This document shows, piece after piece, positions 34,405 to 43,897 of a stretch of 64,000 nucleotides of DNA. Numbering within the stretch: position 1 is the first letter of the stretch; each line of letters starts with the position of its first letter. The position numbers and the translations under genes are program-made. The stretch is from Lentimicrobiaceae bacterium (GTDB lineage Bacteria; Bacteroidota; Bacteroidia; Bacteroidales; F082), in assembly GCA_015061335.1 (NCBI GenBank), contig SUWT01000002.1, forward strand, positions 25,229 through 89,228, in the 5' to 3' direction. The notes beneath the pieces were generated by a model. The model was not told the DNA's origin. It worked only from the letters and a program-made list of their open reading frames with translations, and did no database searches.

Positions 34405-35454
34405 GTGAATAAGAAGATATACTTGCTACTTTATGCTTTGATGCTTAACATGGCTGTCGGCTTTGCTCAATATAATGAGGGGGCGTATGGTTTTTTGAAT
34501 TCTACAAATTCCTCTAGAGTCGCTGCTTTGGGAGGGACGTTAGTTCCTATATATGATTCAGATATTCAGTTAGATGCATTTAATCCATCATTGATAAATG
34601 CTGACATTAATAATGCGATGTCCTTATCATACATAGATTATTATCAAGATATTAATTTCGCTAATTTCCAATATGGAAAGTCGTTTGAGGGATTAGGAAG
34701 TTTTGTTGGAACGATACAATTTCACAATTATGGAAAGTTCTTTTATGCTGACGAAACAGGATTTATGGATGGAACTACATTCTCAGCATCCGATTATTCG
34801 ATAAATTTGGGATGGGGACGTCAATTAAATGATAGATTGAGTATTGGCGCGAATGTTAAGTTTGCGGGGCTTCAGTACGAGAACAGATATTCTTTTGCAT
34901 TAGCTGTGGATGTGGCAGGAACATATTGTACAGAAAATGATTGGACTTTCTCTTTGGTAGCCCGTAATATAGGATATGAGCTTGTTAGCAATTTTGAAGG
35001 GGAAAGAAATAAGCTTCCATTCAGGATGCAAGCTGGTATGTCGAAACGATTGGAGCATCTTCCATTTACATTTATAGTCGTTTATGATAACATTCAGAAG
35101 TGGGATTTAAGTTACGATGATCCTCTTGATTTGGAGGGTAATTATGATCCTCTTACAGGTCAGATGATTGAGAAGAGCAAGATTGATAAGTTCGCTATTA
35201 ATCTTTTTAGTCATATTGTTTTTGCAGGGGAGATGAATATTGGTAAGAATTTGGTTTTACGACTTGGTTATAATTACGGTTTGCGTCAAACCATGAAATC
35301 TCCGACCAAGAAAGGTGTTGTCGGACTTTCATACGGTTTTGCTGTTAAGGTGTATAAATTTAACATAGGCTATTCACGTTCTGAGATGCACCTCGCCGGT
35401 TCTCCTAACTATTTCACAATCACTACAAATTTAGATAGTTTTAGAAAACATTAA
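34405..35454 (+). CDS. porQ: Type IX secretion system protein PorQ
   Basis: 349 aa; signal peptide, 'YGFLNSTNSSRVAALGGTLVPIYDSDIQLDAFNPSLIN', beta-barrel pattern; GTG start. Confidence 0.85.
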   Translation: MNKKIYLLLYALMLNMAVGFAQYNEGAYGFLNSTNSSRVAALGGTLVPIYDSDIQLDAFNPSLINADINNAMSLSYIDYYQDINFANFQYGKSFEGLGSFVGTIQFHNYGKFFYADETGFMDGTTFSASDYSINLGWGRQLNDRLSIGANVKFAGLQYENRYSFALAVDVAGTYCTENDWTFSLVARNIGYELVSNFEGERNKLPFRMQAGMSKRLEHLPFTFIVVYDNIQKWDLSYDDPLDLEGNYDPLTGQMIEKSKIDKFAINLFSHIVFAGEMNIGKNLVLRLGYNYGLRQTMKSPTKKGVVGLSYGFAVKVYKFNIGYSRSEMHLAGSPNYFTITTNLDSFRKH

Positions 35455-35466
35455 GAATGTGAAGAT

Positions 35467-36579
35467 ATGTATCTTCAAGGTTTGAAGTTAAATAATTTTA
35501 AGAATTGTCAGTCGGCGGATCTGAGATTTTCAGAAAAGATCAATTGTTTTGTTGGGCTTAATGCAGCAGGAAAGACAAATGTTCTGGATTCTGTGTATTA
35601 TTTGGCATTCTGTAAGAGTTATTTTACGAGTGTAGATCGTCAGAATATAAGGCATGGAGAAGATTACTTCTCTATTCATGGTGATTTTCTGTTTGATAAT
35701 GATGAGCTTCATACCATTTCATGTATTCAGAAGTTAAATTCTAAGAAATCGTTTCGTTGTGATAAGAAAGAATATGAGAGGTTGGCAGATCATATAGGTA
35801 AGATTCCATTGGTAATGATTTCGCCCTACGATAGTGACTTGATAAATTCAGGTAGTGAATTAAGACGAAAATTTATAGACGGAGTAATTTCCCAATTTGA
35901 CGCGTCGTATTTAAATCATCTTTTATATTATAACAAGGCATTACAGCAGAGGAACAAGCAGTTGAAATTTTTTCAGGAGAATAGATGTTGGGATAAGACA
36001 TTGATAGAGATGTGGGATGAACAGTTGATCAGCAATGCCATTCCTATTTATGAGAAGCGAGCTGAATTTATTGAAGCCTTTGAGCCAGTATTTCAGCATT
36101 ATTATGAAATCGTTTCTGGAACTAAGGAAATTGTTGGTATTGGGTATAATACAGCTTTGAAAGATAAGAGTTATGAGATTCTGTTAGCAGAAAGTATGGA
36201 GCATGACAGACATAGTACATATACAAATGTTGGTGTTCATAAAGATGATTTTATATTTCTTATTGACAATCATGCTGTTAAACATTATGCGTCTCAGGGT
36301 CAGCAGAAGTCGTTCATAGTAGCTATAAAGTTGGCGCAGTTTGATTTTAATTATAAAAGAATAGGTCATAAGCCAATATTGCTATTAGATGATATTTTTG
36401 ACAAATTAGATGATAACAGAGTAAGTCAATTGGTTAATCTTGTTGGAAATGATCATTTTGGACAGGTCTTTATCACAGATACGCAGCGAGCTCGCATAAA
36501 ATATCTAATGGAAAATACTGTTGTTAATTATAAGATTTTTAATGTGAGAGAAGGAGTTATAGAGTCTGACAATGGATGA
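35467..36579 (+). CDS. recF: DNA replication/repair protein RecF
   Basis: 370 aa; 'LKLNNFKNC', Walker A 'GLNAAGKTNVLDSVYYLAFCKSY', 'YASQGQQKSFIVAIKLAQ', 'PILLLDDIFDKLD'. Confidence 0.95.
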   Translation: MYLQGLKLNNFKNCQSADLRFSEKINCFVGLNAAGKTNVLDSVYYLAFCKSYFTSVDRQNIRHGEDYFSIHGDFLFDNDELHTISCIQKLNSKKSFRCDKKEYERLADHIGKIPLVMISPYDSDLINSGSELRRKFIDGVISQFDASYLNHLLYYNKALQQRNKQLKFFQENRCWDKTLIEMWDEQLISNAIPIYEKRAEFIEAFEPVFQHYYEIVSGTKEIVGIGYNTALKDKSYEILLAESMEHDRHSTYTNVGVHKDDFIFLIDNHAVKHYASQGQQKSFIVAIKLAQFDFNYKRIGHKPILLLDDIFDKLDDNRVSQLVNLVGNDHFGQVFITDTQRARIKYLMENTVVNYKIFNVREGVIESDNG

Positions 36580-36859
36580 AAACGGATATACATTAGGGGA
36601 GCTCATCAAAGAATTTTACAGGAAACATAATAGGGAAAACACTCTTGATGAGGTTAAGATTTTAGAATCGTGGAATTCTGTTGTAGGAGAATATATTGCA
36701 TATCATACATTGGATTTAAGGGTTAGTAAGGGGATTTTATATGTAAAGGTTGATGCGGATTCGTTGAGGAGTGAATTGTTGTTCTCCAAAAACATATTGA
36801 TGGATAATTTGAATAGGCTTGTAGGATATGAACTGCTGCATGGTATTATTATAATTTAA
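36572..36859 (+). CDS. DUF721 (DciA-like) protein
   Basis: 95 aa; 'ILESWNSVVGEYIAYHTLDLRVSKGILYVKVDADSLRSELLFSKNILMDNLN'; overlaps recF 3' end. Confidence 0.85.
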   Translation: MDENGYTLGELIKEFYRKHNRENTLDEVKILESWNSVVGEYIAYHTLDLRVSKGILYVKVDADSLRSELLFSKNILMDNLNRLVGYELLHGIIII

Positions 36860-36870
36860 TGGTGTAAAAG

Positions 36871-36901
36871 TTTGTTTTAATTAATTTTTTTTGTAATTTT
36901 G
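36871..36901 (+). promoter_or_regulatory. Near-consensus Bacteroidota promoter TTTG-N19-TAATTTTG upstream of efp
   Basis: TTTG 36871-36874, TAATTTTG 36894-36901. Confidence 0.75.
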
Positions 36902-36978
36902 TGCCGCAAAAAAGAATGTCAGGTTTTTGTGTTTGTCTGTAAAATAATGAATATCAATAATTTATATAATTTTAGTAT

Positions 36979-37542
36979 ATGATTAACTCACAAGACATTA
37001 AAATAGGAACATGTATCCGTTTCAATGGAAAGCTTTGTTTCTGTGTTGATTTTCAACATGTTAAGCCAGGTAAAGGTAATACTTTCATGCGTGTTAAATT
37101 AAAGAGCATCGTTGATGGTCGTACATTAGAACACCGTTTTGATATTGGTGAAAAACTTGAAGATGTACGTGTTGAACGTCGTCAATATCAATATTTATAC
37201 AAGGAAGGTGAAGATTTTATCTTCATGAATCAGGAAGATTACGAACAGATTCCTCTTATGAGAGATCTTATTACAGGTGTCGATTTCTTGAAAGAGGGTG
37301 ATGTTTGTGAAGTCGTATTTGACACATCAACAGAAACAGTTTTATATGCAGAATTACCTATCAAGACAGTTTTGGAAGTAACATATACAGAACCAGGTGA
37401 AAAAGGTAATACTGCAACTAATGCCATGAAAGACGCTACTGTTGAGACAGGTGCAACAGTAAGAGTTCCTTTGTTCATCAATACAGGTGATAAGATTAGA
37501 ATTGACACACGTACAGGTGAATATGCCGAAAGAGTAAAATAA
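36979..37542 (+). CDS. efp: Elongation factor P
   Basis: 187 aa; 'FCVDFQHVKPGKGNTFMRVKLKSI', 'VRVPLFINTGDKIRIDTRTGEYAERVK'. Confidence 0.96.
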   Translation: MINSQDIKIGTCIRFNGKLCFCVDFQHVKPGKGNTFMRVKLKSIVDGRTLEHRFDIGEKLEDVRVERRQYQYLYKEGEDFIFMNQEDYEQIPLMRDLITGVDFLKEGDVCEVVFDTSTETVLYAELPIKTVLEVTYTEPGEKGNTATNAMKDATVETGATVRVPLFINTGDKIRIDTRTGEYAERVK

Positions 37543-37555
37543 TTTATTTTAAGTA

Positions 37556-38497
37556 ATGAAAATCAATCCACATACAACACTTAAATGTGTTGCAGACTAT
37601 GTAGGTGCTAAGAAGATGGTTGGTGATCCAAATTTCGTGATCTCAGGACTTAATGAGATTCACGAAGTGGAAGCTGGTGACATCACTTTCGTCGATCATC
37701 CTAAGTATTATAGCAAAGCTTTGAATTCGAAAGCTACTACTATTATAATCAATACTGATGAGGTCTTGTGCCCTGAAGGTAAAGCTTTGATAGTTCATGA
37801 TAATCCATTGGATGCATTTAATAAGCTTATATTGTCGTATCGTAGATTTGAGCCTGCTACAACAATGGTAAGTCCTAAAGCTGAAATTGGTGAAGGTACG
37901 ATCATTGAACCGGGAGCTTTTGTTGGTGACAGAGTAAAGATCGGTAAGAATTGTATCATACATCCCAATGTGACAATATATAATCATGTTGTCATAGGTG
38001 ATAATGTTATCATTCAGAGTGGTAGTGTGATTGGTGGTGATGCTTGTTACTTTCAACGCCGTAAAGATGGTTTCGTGAAGTTTGAATCATGCGGCCGAGT
38101 GGTTATTGAAGATGATGTGGAGATAGGTGCATGTTGCTGTGTTGACATTGGTGTTACAAGTGATACCATAATAGGCAAAGGTACCAAGATGGATAATCAT
38201 GTTCAGATTGGTCACGATGCCAAGTTAGGTAAGAACTGTTTCTTAGGAGCACATTCTGCTGTAGGTGGTGTTACAATTGTCAAGGATAATGTATCTATCT
38301 GGTCTATGGCGGCAGTAAATAAGGATCTTGTTATTGCAGAAGGCACTACCGTATTAGCATATTCTGCAGTCGATAAAGATACATTGCCAGGTGTAACATA
38401 TTTCGGACTTCCTGCTGATGAGGTAAGAAAGAAATGGAAAGAGATTGCTACCATGAAGTCATTGCCAGACATCATTTCAAAGATAAATAAGTTATAA
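37556..38497 (+). CDS. lpxD: UDP-3-O-acylglucosamine N-acyltransferase-like (LpxD)
   Basis: 313 aa; N-terminal LpxD domain, hexapeptide repeats 'IGEGTIIEPGAFVGDRVKIGKNCIIHPNVTIYNHVVIGDNVIIQSG'. Confidence 0.88.
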   Translation: MKINPHTTLKCVADYVGAKKMVGDPNFVISGLNEIHEVEAGDITFVDHPKYYSKALNSKATTIIINTDEVLCPEGKALIVHDNPLDAFNKLILSYRRFEPATTMVSPKAEIGEGTIIEPGAFVGDRVKIGKNCIIHPNVTIYNHVVIGDNVIIQSGSVIGGDACYFQRRKDGFVKFESCGRVVIEDDVEIGACCCVDIGVTSDTIIGKGTKMDNHVQIGHDAKLGKNCFLGAHSAVGGVTIVKDNVSIWSMAAVNKDLVIAEGTTVLAYSAVDKDTLPGVTYFGLPADEVRKKWKEIATMKSLPDIISKINKL

Positions 38498-38515
38498 TAA
38501 TTGTTTGTTTCAAAG

Positions 38516-38553
38516 AAAATGCCATTTAAACATTAGTTTATCTGGCATTTTTT
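38516..38553. terminator. Bidirectional intrinsic terminator
   Basis: AAAATGCCA...TGGCATTTTTT between convergent lpxD-like and ABC permease genes. Confidence 0.7.
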
Positions 38554-39747
38554 GTTTCTTGAACTATATATAATAACTGCAATGATATAATACATAACAC
38601 ATTGAATCCAAAGTGTCATCATCTCCTGATGAATGTTTGTAAGGTCGCCGCCCATACAGTCGAGTTTTACGAAAGCAAGAGTTGCTGGAGCTGTTGGGAT
38701 GAGATAATGTAATATTCTCCAATGCCAAGGCATAAGTTCCAAAGGGTAGGAAATGCCAGTTAGAAACACCAAAGGCACTGACATAAATACTATTAGAAAC
38801 AAAGGCATATCAGCATCTACAAAAAAAGGTTTCAAGCACATACAGAAAAATGCTGAAGCGAACAAATAAGGAATAATCATTATCATTATGTCGAGGTAAT
38901 TTCCCAGATGCGGAAGATGAAATATCAAAGGTAATAATCCAAGGAAAAACACAGAGAAGATAATATAAATCATTACGTTAGCAAAAGCACGACCTAAGAC
39001 GACCTGATAAGGTACTGCTTCAGACTTTTTGTCATTAAAGAGATATGTCAATGTTTTCTTGTTTCGCATTATACATTGACGCATCTCCACTTGTTGTTTT
39101 GTAGTCACCTCAGCTTCGTCCCCCATCCTTATTGCCATCGTTATCATCATGGTTTGGAATATTATAATTACCATGACAGGAGGGATGAGATAAGTTCCAT
39201 AACCTTCGCTGCTGTTATAAAGAGGCTCGCTTACGATATTGACAGCCTTGTCATTCGCAAGGAAAAGCACATCTGCCATGTTAAGAGATTTTATCATATC
39301 TGGAATAAGTTCCGAGTTTATCTCTAAGGAAGCGAAGTTGACAGCCTCAGAAATATCAAGATAATCAAGGAAAGAAAGCGTGGAACCGTAGATGGTACAT
39401 TCCACCTGATTGCCCCGCATAATCTCCGACTTCAATTCTGATGGAATATAAAGAAAACCAACTATTTTTCTTTCCAGTAACATCTGCTTTGCCAGATTAA
39501 AATCCTGTGTCTTGGAAATGACATTGACCTGTTGTGTGGCATCGATATAATCAATGAAATGACGGCTGATGTCACTTTGTGACATATCCACGATAGCGAT
39601 GGGAGCATCTCTGTAAACATTGGTGTTATACAATAAGTTATAGAGAAAACCATAACCTATATTACCTAAGATCAATACTATTAAGATGGGAATATTAGTT
39701 CCTATTAGTTTGAATTCATCGGATATTATGTTGATGATACTTTTCAT
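38533..39747 (-). CDS. ABC-2 type export permease
   Basis: 404 aa; N-terminal TM, 'APIAIVDMSQSDISRHFIDYIDATQQVNVI', C-terminal TM cluster (YhhJ/YbhR type). Confidence 0.85.
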   Translation of the reverse strand: MKSIINIISDEFKLIGTNIPILIVLILGNIGYGFLYNLLYNTNVYRDAPIAIVDMSQSDISRHFIDYIDATQQVNVISKTQDFNLAKQMLLERKIVGFLYIPSELKSEIMRGNQVECTIYGSTLSFLDYLDISEAVNFASLEINSELIPDMIKSLNMADVLFLANDKAVNIVSEPLYNSSEGYGTYLIPPVMVIIIFQTMMITMAIRMGDEAEVTTKQQVEMRQCIMRNKKTLTYLFNDKKSEAVPYQVVLGRAFANVMIYIIFSVFFLGLLPLIFHLPHLGNYLDIMIMIIPYLFASAFFCMCLKPFFVDADMPLFLIVFMSVPLVFLTGISYPLELMPWHWRILHYLIPTAPATLAFVKLDCMGGDLTNIHQEMMTLWIQCVMYYIIAVIIYSSRNKKCQIN

Positions 39748-40912
39748 TGCTATTTATTTTTCTTCTCAAAAGCAAAATTGAGAATATTATAAGAACGTTA
39801 AAACTTATTAACATTAGCAGAGATTTCCAGCAATATAAAAAGGCGTGGCTTTCATAGCGAAGATAATCTGTCAATACGACGAAGTGTCTGATAGGGAATA
39901 TGTAAGAGAATTTTTCGAATATGCTGTACATCGCATTTACGGGGAAAGTCACGCCAGCAAAAGTGGCCCCAAGCGAACCGAACATCGAGATGAAACTGAT
40001 GATAATCGGTAAGTTGGGGTATATGGAGAAAAGGAATAATGAGACAGAACAAGTCGCTAGAATAAAAAGAATGCAGATGATTATTATTGAGAATAAATCA
40101 TAACTCAAGTTTAATTCCATGATATTAAACATTAATACGTTTGCGAATATTGCGATGCAAGAAAATATGATTATATATGGAAATAGTTTGCCAAAGACTA
40201 CATTTGTTAAATTATAGTTAGCTGTTTTGAGACACTCTCTGATTTTCTTTTTGTCTTTGAAGTCATTACCGAAAGAATAAGCTATATTAAGTAGAATTAA
40301 TATCTGGAACAAAACCCAGAAATAAGGGAAGGTGATATAAGAAGTGTAATTCAAGGCTGGATTGTAAAGAGGGTGTGCCGTGATGCTTATCGGCGATGCT
40401 ATTGTCTCCAAAGTCTCATCGCTGATACCAAGGAAATCAGTGGTTTGTTGCAATGGTGTGACTGCTATGATTCTTAATGCGTTGAGAAATCCCTGCATCA
40501 CTTCTGAGCCTACGCTGAGAAAAGCATATTGATAACATAAGGTCAGAGAGGTGTTTCTGTTGGCTTTTACATCTTTTTGAAAGTCGTGAGGTATTATGAG
40601 GTATCCGTAAATCTCCTTTGACAAAAGAGCGTCGCGAGCCTCGGCGGTGTTAGAGAATTTATGTATCACCGAAATCTCGGGCACCGCCGAGCAGAGCCGT
40701 TCTATATCGCGCGACATCTGACTGTTATCCTCATCAACGATGCCTACAGGAATGCTGTCAATCATGCCGTTACCGAAAATAGTCGTCATGAAGAACAAAG
40801 CGAATAAAGGAAATATCAATGCCGTGAAGAGATAAAGAGGTCTCGATGTTAGAATCTTACACTCTCTCTTCACTACTGAGAAAAAACCGTTATGACTATT
40901 GACTTCTGACAT
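39716..40912 (-). CDS. ABC-2 type export permease
   Basis: 398 aa; 'IPVGIVDEDNSQMSRDIERLCSAVPEISVI', C-terminal TM cluster; overlaps the next gene by 32 nt. Confidence 0.85.
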   Translation of the reverse strand: MSEVNSHNGFFSVVKRECKILTSRPLYLFTALIFPLFALFFMTTIFGNGMIDSIPVGIVDEDNSQMSRDIERLCSAVPEISVIHKFSNTAEARDALLSKEIYGYLIIPHDFQKDVKANRNTSLTLCYQYAFLSVGSEVMQGFLNALRIIAVTPLQQTTDFLGISDETLETIASPISITAHPLYNPALNYTSYITFPYFWVLFQILILLNIAYSFGNDFKDKKKIRECLKTANYNLTNVVFGKLFPYIIIFSCIAIFANVLMFNIMELNLSYDLFSIIIICILFILATCSVSLFLFSIYPNLPIIISFISMFGSLGATFAGVTFPVNAMYSIFEKFSYIFPIRHFVVLTDYLRYESHAFLYCWKSLLMLISFNVLIIFSILLLRRKINSNEKYHQHNIR

Positions 40913-40930
40913 ATTTTTATTGACATAAAA

Positions 40931-41935
40931 CTAACATCCCCCATTTTCAATTCCTAATTGTATTAACGCCGACATTCCTGGTCTTAAATTATCTATCTTA
41001 TATTTTGGAACTGCTTGTATTTCAAAGGTTCTTAAGTCATAGCCGCCGCTTTCTTTTGTGGCTTTCCAGGTGGCGAAACTGCCTAATGGCGAGATATAAT
41101 TTATCGTGAAAGGTACATTTTTCAATGCTAAAGCAGGAATATCACATAGTATGTCGTTACCCATTTTAAAATTATATAACAGATCTTCGCGTACGTTCAA
41201 GACCAGATATGGATTTTCAATATCGATAATAGTCATGATGGGGGTACCTATTGAAGATAACTCTCCTTTATTCAATGCTATAGTGGCGACTTCGCCGGAT
41301 ATGGGAGATGTGAGTTTTGCATCGTTGAGCAGAGCTTTCACGACTTCGCTGTTGTTTTGTGCAGCCACTGCCATCGCTTTTGCAGAAGCCTTATCCTGCT
41401 CCTGTGCGCCTTCAGTAGCAATCTGATACTGATAATATGCTGCACGCTCAGCTGCAACAGCCGATTTATATATAGCCTCGACTTCATCTTTACGCTGCAT
41501 ACTGACAATAGAATCGTCATACAAAGCTTTGATTCTGACATACGTCGTCTTAGCTAATTTCAGATCGGCTTTTGTTCCGTCCCACAACTCTTTTGCTATT
41601 GAAATCAGCTGCTTGCGAGAACCTGCATCAATTTTTTCACTCTGTAAGAAAGCCGCATTTTCCAAAGCCTTCTGAGCTTCATATTCCGCAATAATTTCCT
41701 TAGAGACGATATGAACCAAAGTGTCGCCTTCCTCTACATGTTCTCCTTTTTTTACATACACATTATCAATCCTTCCAGGTAAAAGCCCAGAGATGTTATA
41801 CTCCTCAGCCTCAATCTGACCTTGCAATACGACATATTTTTCATTCATCAGAAAGATACCTAAAATCGACAGAATCAATAATGCCACAAGTATGACAATG
41901 AATGCCGTAAATAATATTTTATTCGATGTTTTCAT
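40931..41935 (-). CDS. HlyD-family periplasmic adaptor
   Basis: 334 aa; 'GLLPGRIDNVYVKKGEHVEEGDTLVHI', 'LTSPISGEVATIALNKGELSSIGTPIMTI'. Confidence 0.9.
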   Translation of the reverse strand: MKTSNKILFTAFIVILVALLILSILGIFLMNEKYVVLQGQIEAEEYNISGLLPGRIDNVYVKKGEHVEEGDTLVHIVSKEIIAEYEAQKALENAAFLQSEKIDAGSRKQLISIAKELWDGTKADLKLAKTTYVRIKALYDDSIVSMQRKDEVEAIYKSAVAAERAAYYQYQIATEGAQEQDKASAKAMAVAAQNNSEVVKALLNDAKLTSPISGEVATIALNKGELSSIGTPIMTIIDIENPYLVLNVREDLLYNFKMGNDILCDIPALALKNVPFTINYISPLGSFATWKATKESGGYDLRTFEIQAVPKYKIDNLRPGMSALIQLGIENGGC

Positions 41936-41952
41936 TTTTTAAAAGTTACTGT

Positions 41953-41966
41953 CAACAGACAACAGA
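41953..41966. repeat. CAACAGA x2 (inverse of TCTGTTG units at 48.7 kb)
   Basis: Direct reading: CAACAGA CAACAGA. Confidence 0.75.
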
Positions 41967-41981
41967 CATTGTCTATTATAT

Positions 41982-42065
41982 ATTTTTAATTCTTCATTCT
42001 TCATTCTTCATTTTTAATTCTTCATTCCTCATTCTTCATTTTCCATTTTTAATTCTTCATTCCTC
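41982..42065. repeat. 84-nt array of 12 in-phase heptamers (ATTCTTC / ATTTTTA / ATTCCTC / ATTTTCC)
   Basis: Read unit by unit from 41982; every unit is exactly 7 nt and starts ATT. Confidence 0.95.
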
Positions 42066-42132
42066 ATTGAGTCGCAGCAATGACATATTGTTAAATATTT
42101 TTGTGTCATTGATACGCCTCTACAATTCCTAA

Positions 42133-43656
42133 TTATTCAAGGAACGCTTCAAAATATTCTGGTATTCCGCACAGACAACACAGATTTGCCAGAGCGATAT
42201 CATATTCAAAATATGTTGTTAGTAAAAGTAACTTCGTTTTATTCAATAGATTTAGAGCGTCGAGAAGCTGTTGTGATGTGGCTAGACCTTCAGTGAAGGC
42301 TTTTTTTCTTATCTTATAGACTTCTTCTGCCAGTTCTAATGAAGAACGTAAGTCATTTGCATTGGTACAAGCCTGTTTTAGGTTGGCATACCATTCATCT
42401 ACAGCGACTTCCAGTTCATTTTTTAGATTCTGCTGAGTCTCGGAGATGATCTCTGATTCTATCTTTGTCATTTGAATATTACGTTCTCTCGCTAGTCCAT
42501 CGAAGATGTTCCAAGCGAGGTTGATGCCAGCGATGGTATTGGGGACCAGATTTTTAGGTACCTGATACGACACAATGGTCTGTTTGCCGAAGATTGAAAT
42601 GACTGGAGAATAATTTGATTTGCTCATCTTGAGACTCGTTTTTGCTATTTCCTCATGCAGATCCGACTGTCTGAAGATATATGCGTTCTTATACATCATA
42701 TCTTTAAACCACTGTAACTGTGGATATTGTTCATTGAGAAAAAGAGGCGTTGATGTATTAATGCTATGAGGTATGAGCCCTGAGCTGTGAGTCTCTGCGT
42801 CATCTTGTTGACTCGTTGACTCGTTGTCTTGTTGACCTATAATATTCCATAGTGCATTTCGCAGTACCTCTGCTTGATTCTCTGCACTCTTGAGGTTTCT
42901 GTCGCTTTCGTCGAGACTGACTTTCACGATGAGACGTTCCGCCTTGTCGAATATACCGATCTGTTCCATCTTCAAAGCCTGATTATAATGATTTTTCTTC
43001 ATTTCGTGAGTCTCGTTAAGAACTTTAATCATTGATTCCGTTAGATTTAAAGAGAAATAAATATTAGCGAGTTCCAAGTATTTTGTCGCACCGATAGATT
43101 CCTTGTTGATTTCGGAAAGAGTCTCATTATTTTTAGCCAATTTATCGGCGTATATTCTTTTAATGCCAGTAAAGATAGGATAGATAAGTTCAAGATCTAC
43201 TGATCCGAAGTCGTCTTCAGAGATAGGTACATCGAATTTAAGGTCGCCGAGAGAGTTGGAAACGTAATTAAGAATGTCAGGGACGAGGAATGTATTTGCA
43301 TATTTCTCTTGAATAGGTTTTAACAAAGAAGCATATTCCTGCGACACTCCTATCTTCTCCGACATCAGGGTGTATGTACCTGTCATTGTGATGGTAGGAA
43401 ACCAGCTCGCATTTATCAGCTGCGACTGACGTTTTGCTAGAGCAGTGTTTTTTTCAGCAGCCTTAATCGCGTTATTGTTTGTAAGCATAAGATCGACTGC
43501 AGTACGGAAGTCTAGAGAACTTTGGCTGTTAGTTATTGGCTGTTGACTATGTGACTCATAAGCTTGATGACTTAGCAAAAGCATAAAAAGGTAAAAAGGT
43601 TTCATAAAATCATGATTTTTCAAAGGATATAACAGAGAATCGAGGAGAATGTTCAA
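42133..43656 (-). CDS. TolC-family outer membrane efflux protein with repeat-derived insertions
   Basis: 507 aa; 'LDFRTAVDLMLTNNNAIKAAEKNTALAKRQ', 'AFTEGLATSQQLLDALNLLNKTKLLLLTTYFEYDIALANL'. Confidence 0.85.
   Translation of the reverse strand: MNILLDSLLYPLKNHDFMKPFYLFMLLLSHQAYESHSQQPITNSQSSLDFRTAVDLMLTNNNAIKAAEKNTALAKRQSQLINASWFPTITMTGTYTLMSEKIGVSQEYASLLKPIQEKYANTFLVPDILNYVSNSLGDLKFDVPISEDDFGSVDLELIYPIFTGIKRIYADKLAKNNETLSEINKESIGATKYLELANIYFSLNLTESMIKVLNETHEMKKNHYNQALKMEQIGIFDKAERLIVKVSLDESDRNLKSAENQAEVLRNALWNIIGQQDNESTSQQDDAETHSSGLIPHSINTSTPLFLNEQYPQLQWFKDMMYKNAYIFRQSDLHEEIAKTSLKMSKSNYSPVISIFGKQTIVSYQVPKNLVPNTIAGINLAWNIFDGLARERNIQMTKIESEIISETQQNLKNELEVAVDEWYANLKQACTNANDLRSSLELAEEVYKIRKKAFTEGLATSQQLLDALNLLNKTKLLLLTTYFEYDIALANLCCLCGIPEYFEAFLE
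42766..42838. repeat. Heptamer then octamer array inside the tolC-like CDS
   Basis: ATGAGGT ATGAGCC CTGAGCT GTGAGTC (42766-42793), then GTTGACTC GTTGACTC GTTGTCTT GTTGACCT (42807-42838). Confidence 0.85.
43517..43550. repeat. 34-nt heptamer-based repeat, about 31/34 identical to 63575-63608
   Basis: GAACTTTGGCTGTTAGTTATTGGCTGTTGACTAT versus GAACTTTGGCTGTTGGCTATTGGCTGTTGGCTAT. Confidence 0.92.
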
Positions 43657-43897
43657 TTATGAGTTAGCGTGTTGATGAAGTGGGGAGGATGCATACATAA
43701 AGAAGAAAGAGATTATAATTGTGATGAAATGTGAAAAAATATTTTACAATAGCTATCTCTATCTGCAAAAAAATGATTAGTTTTGGAGAATAGTAGTGTT
43801 TTTTTTATTTCATTGAAAATCAATGTTTACTAAAGCTGAAAGCAAAATCAGACAGCTAAGGCTATTAGTAGATGATAATTATTAAATAAGGATTTCT

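Noticed and set aside
37643-38056. 137-aa antisense ORF opposite the lpxD-like gene
   Set aside because: Shadow of hexapeptide-repeat coding sequence; no independent support.
40931-40960. HlyD C-terminus 'QLGIENGGC' resembling the repeat-derived 'QLGIEN' end of the 5'-nucleotidase
   Set aside because: Only about two degenerate heptamers (AATTAGG AATTGAA); too short to separate from chance.
41982-42065. Considered whether the tandem arrays are CRISPR
   Set aside because: Units are 7-8 nt with no spacers, and no cas genes are visible.
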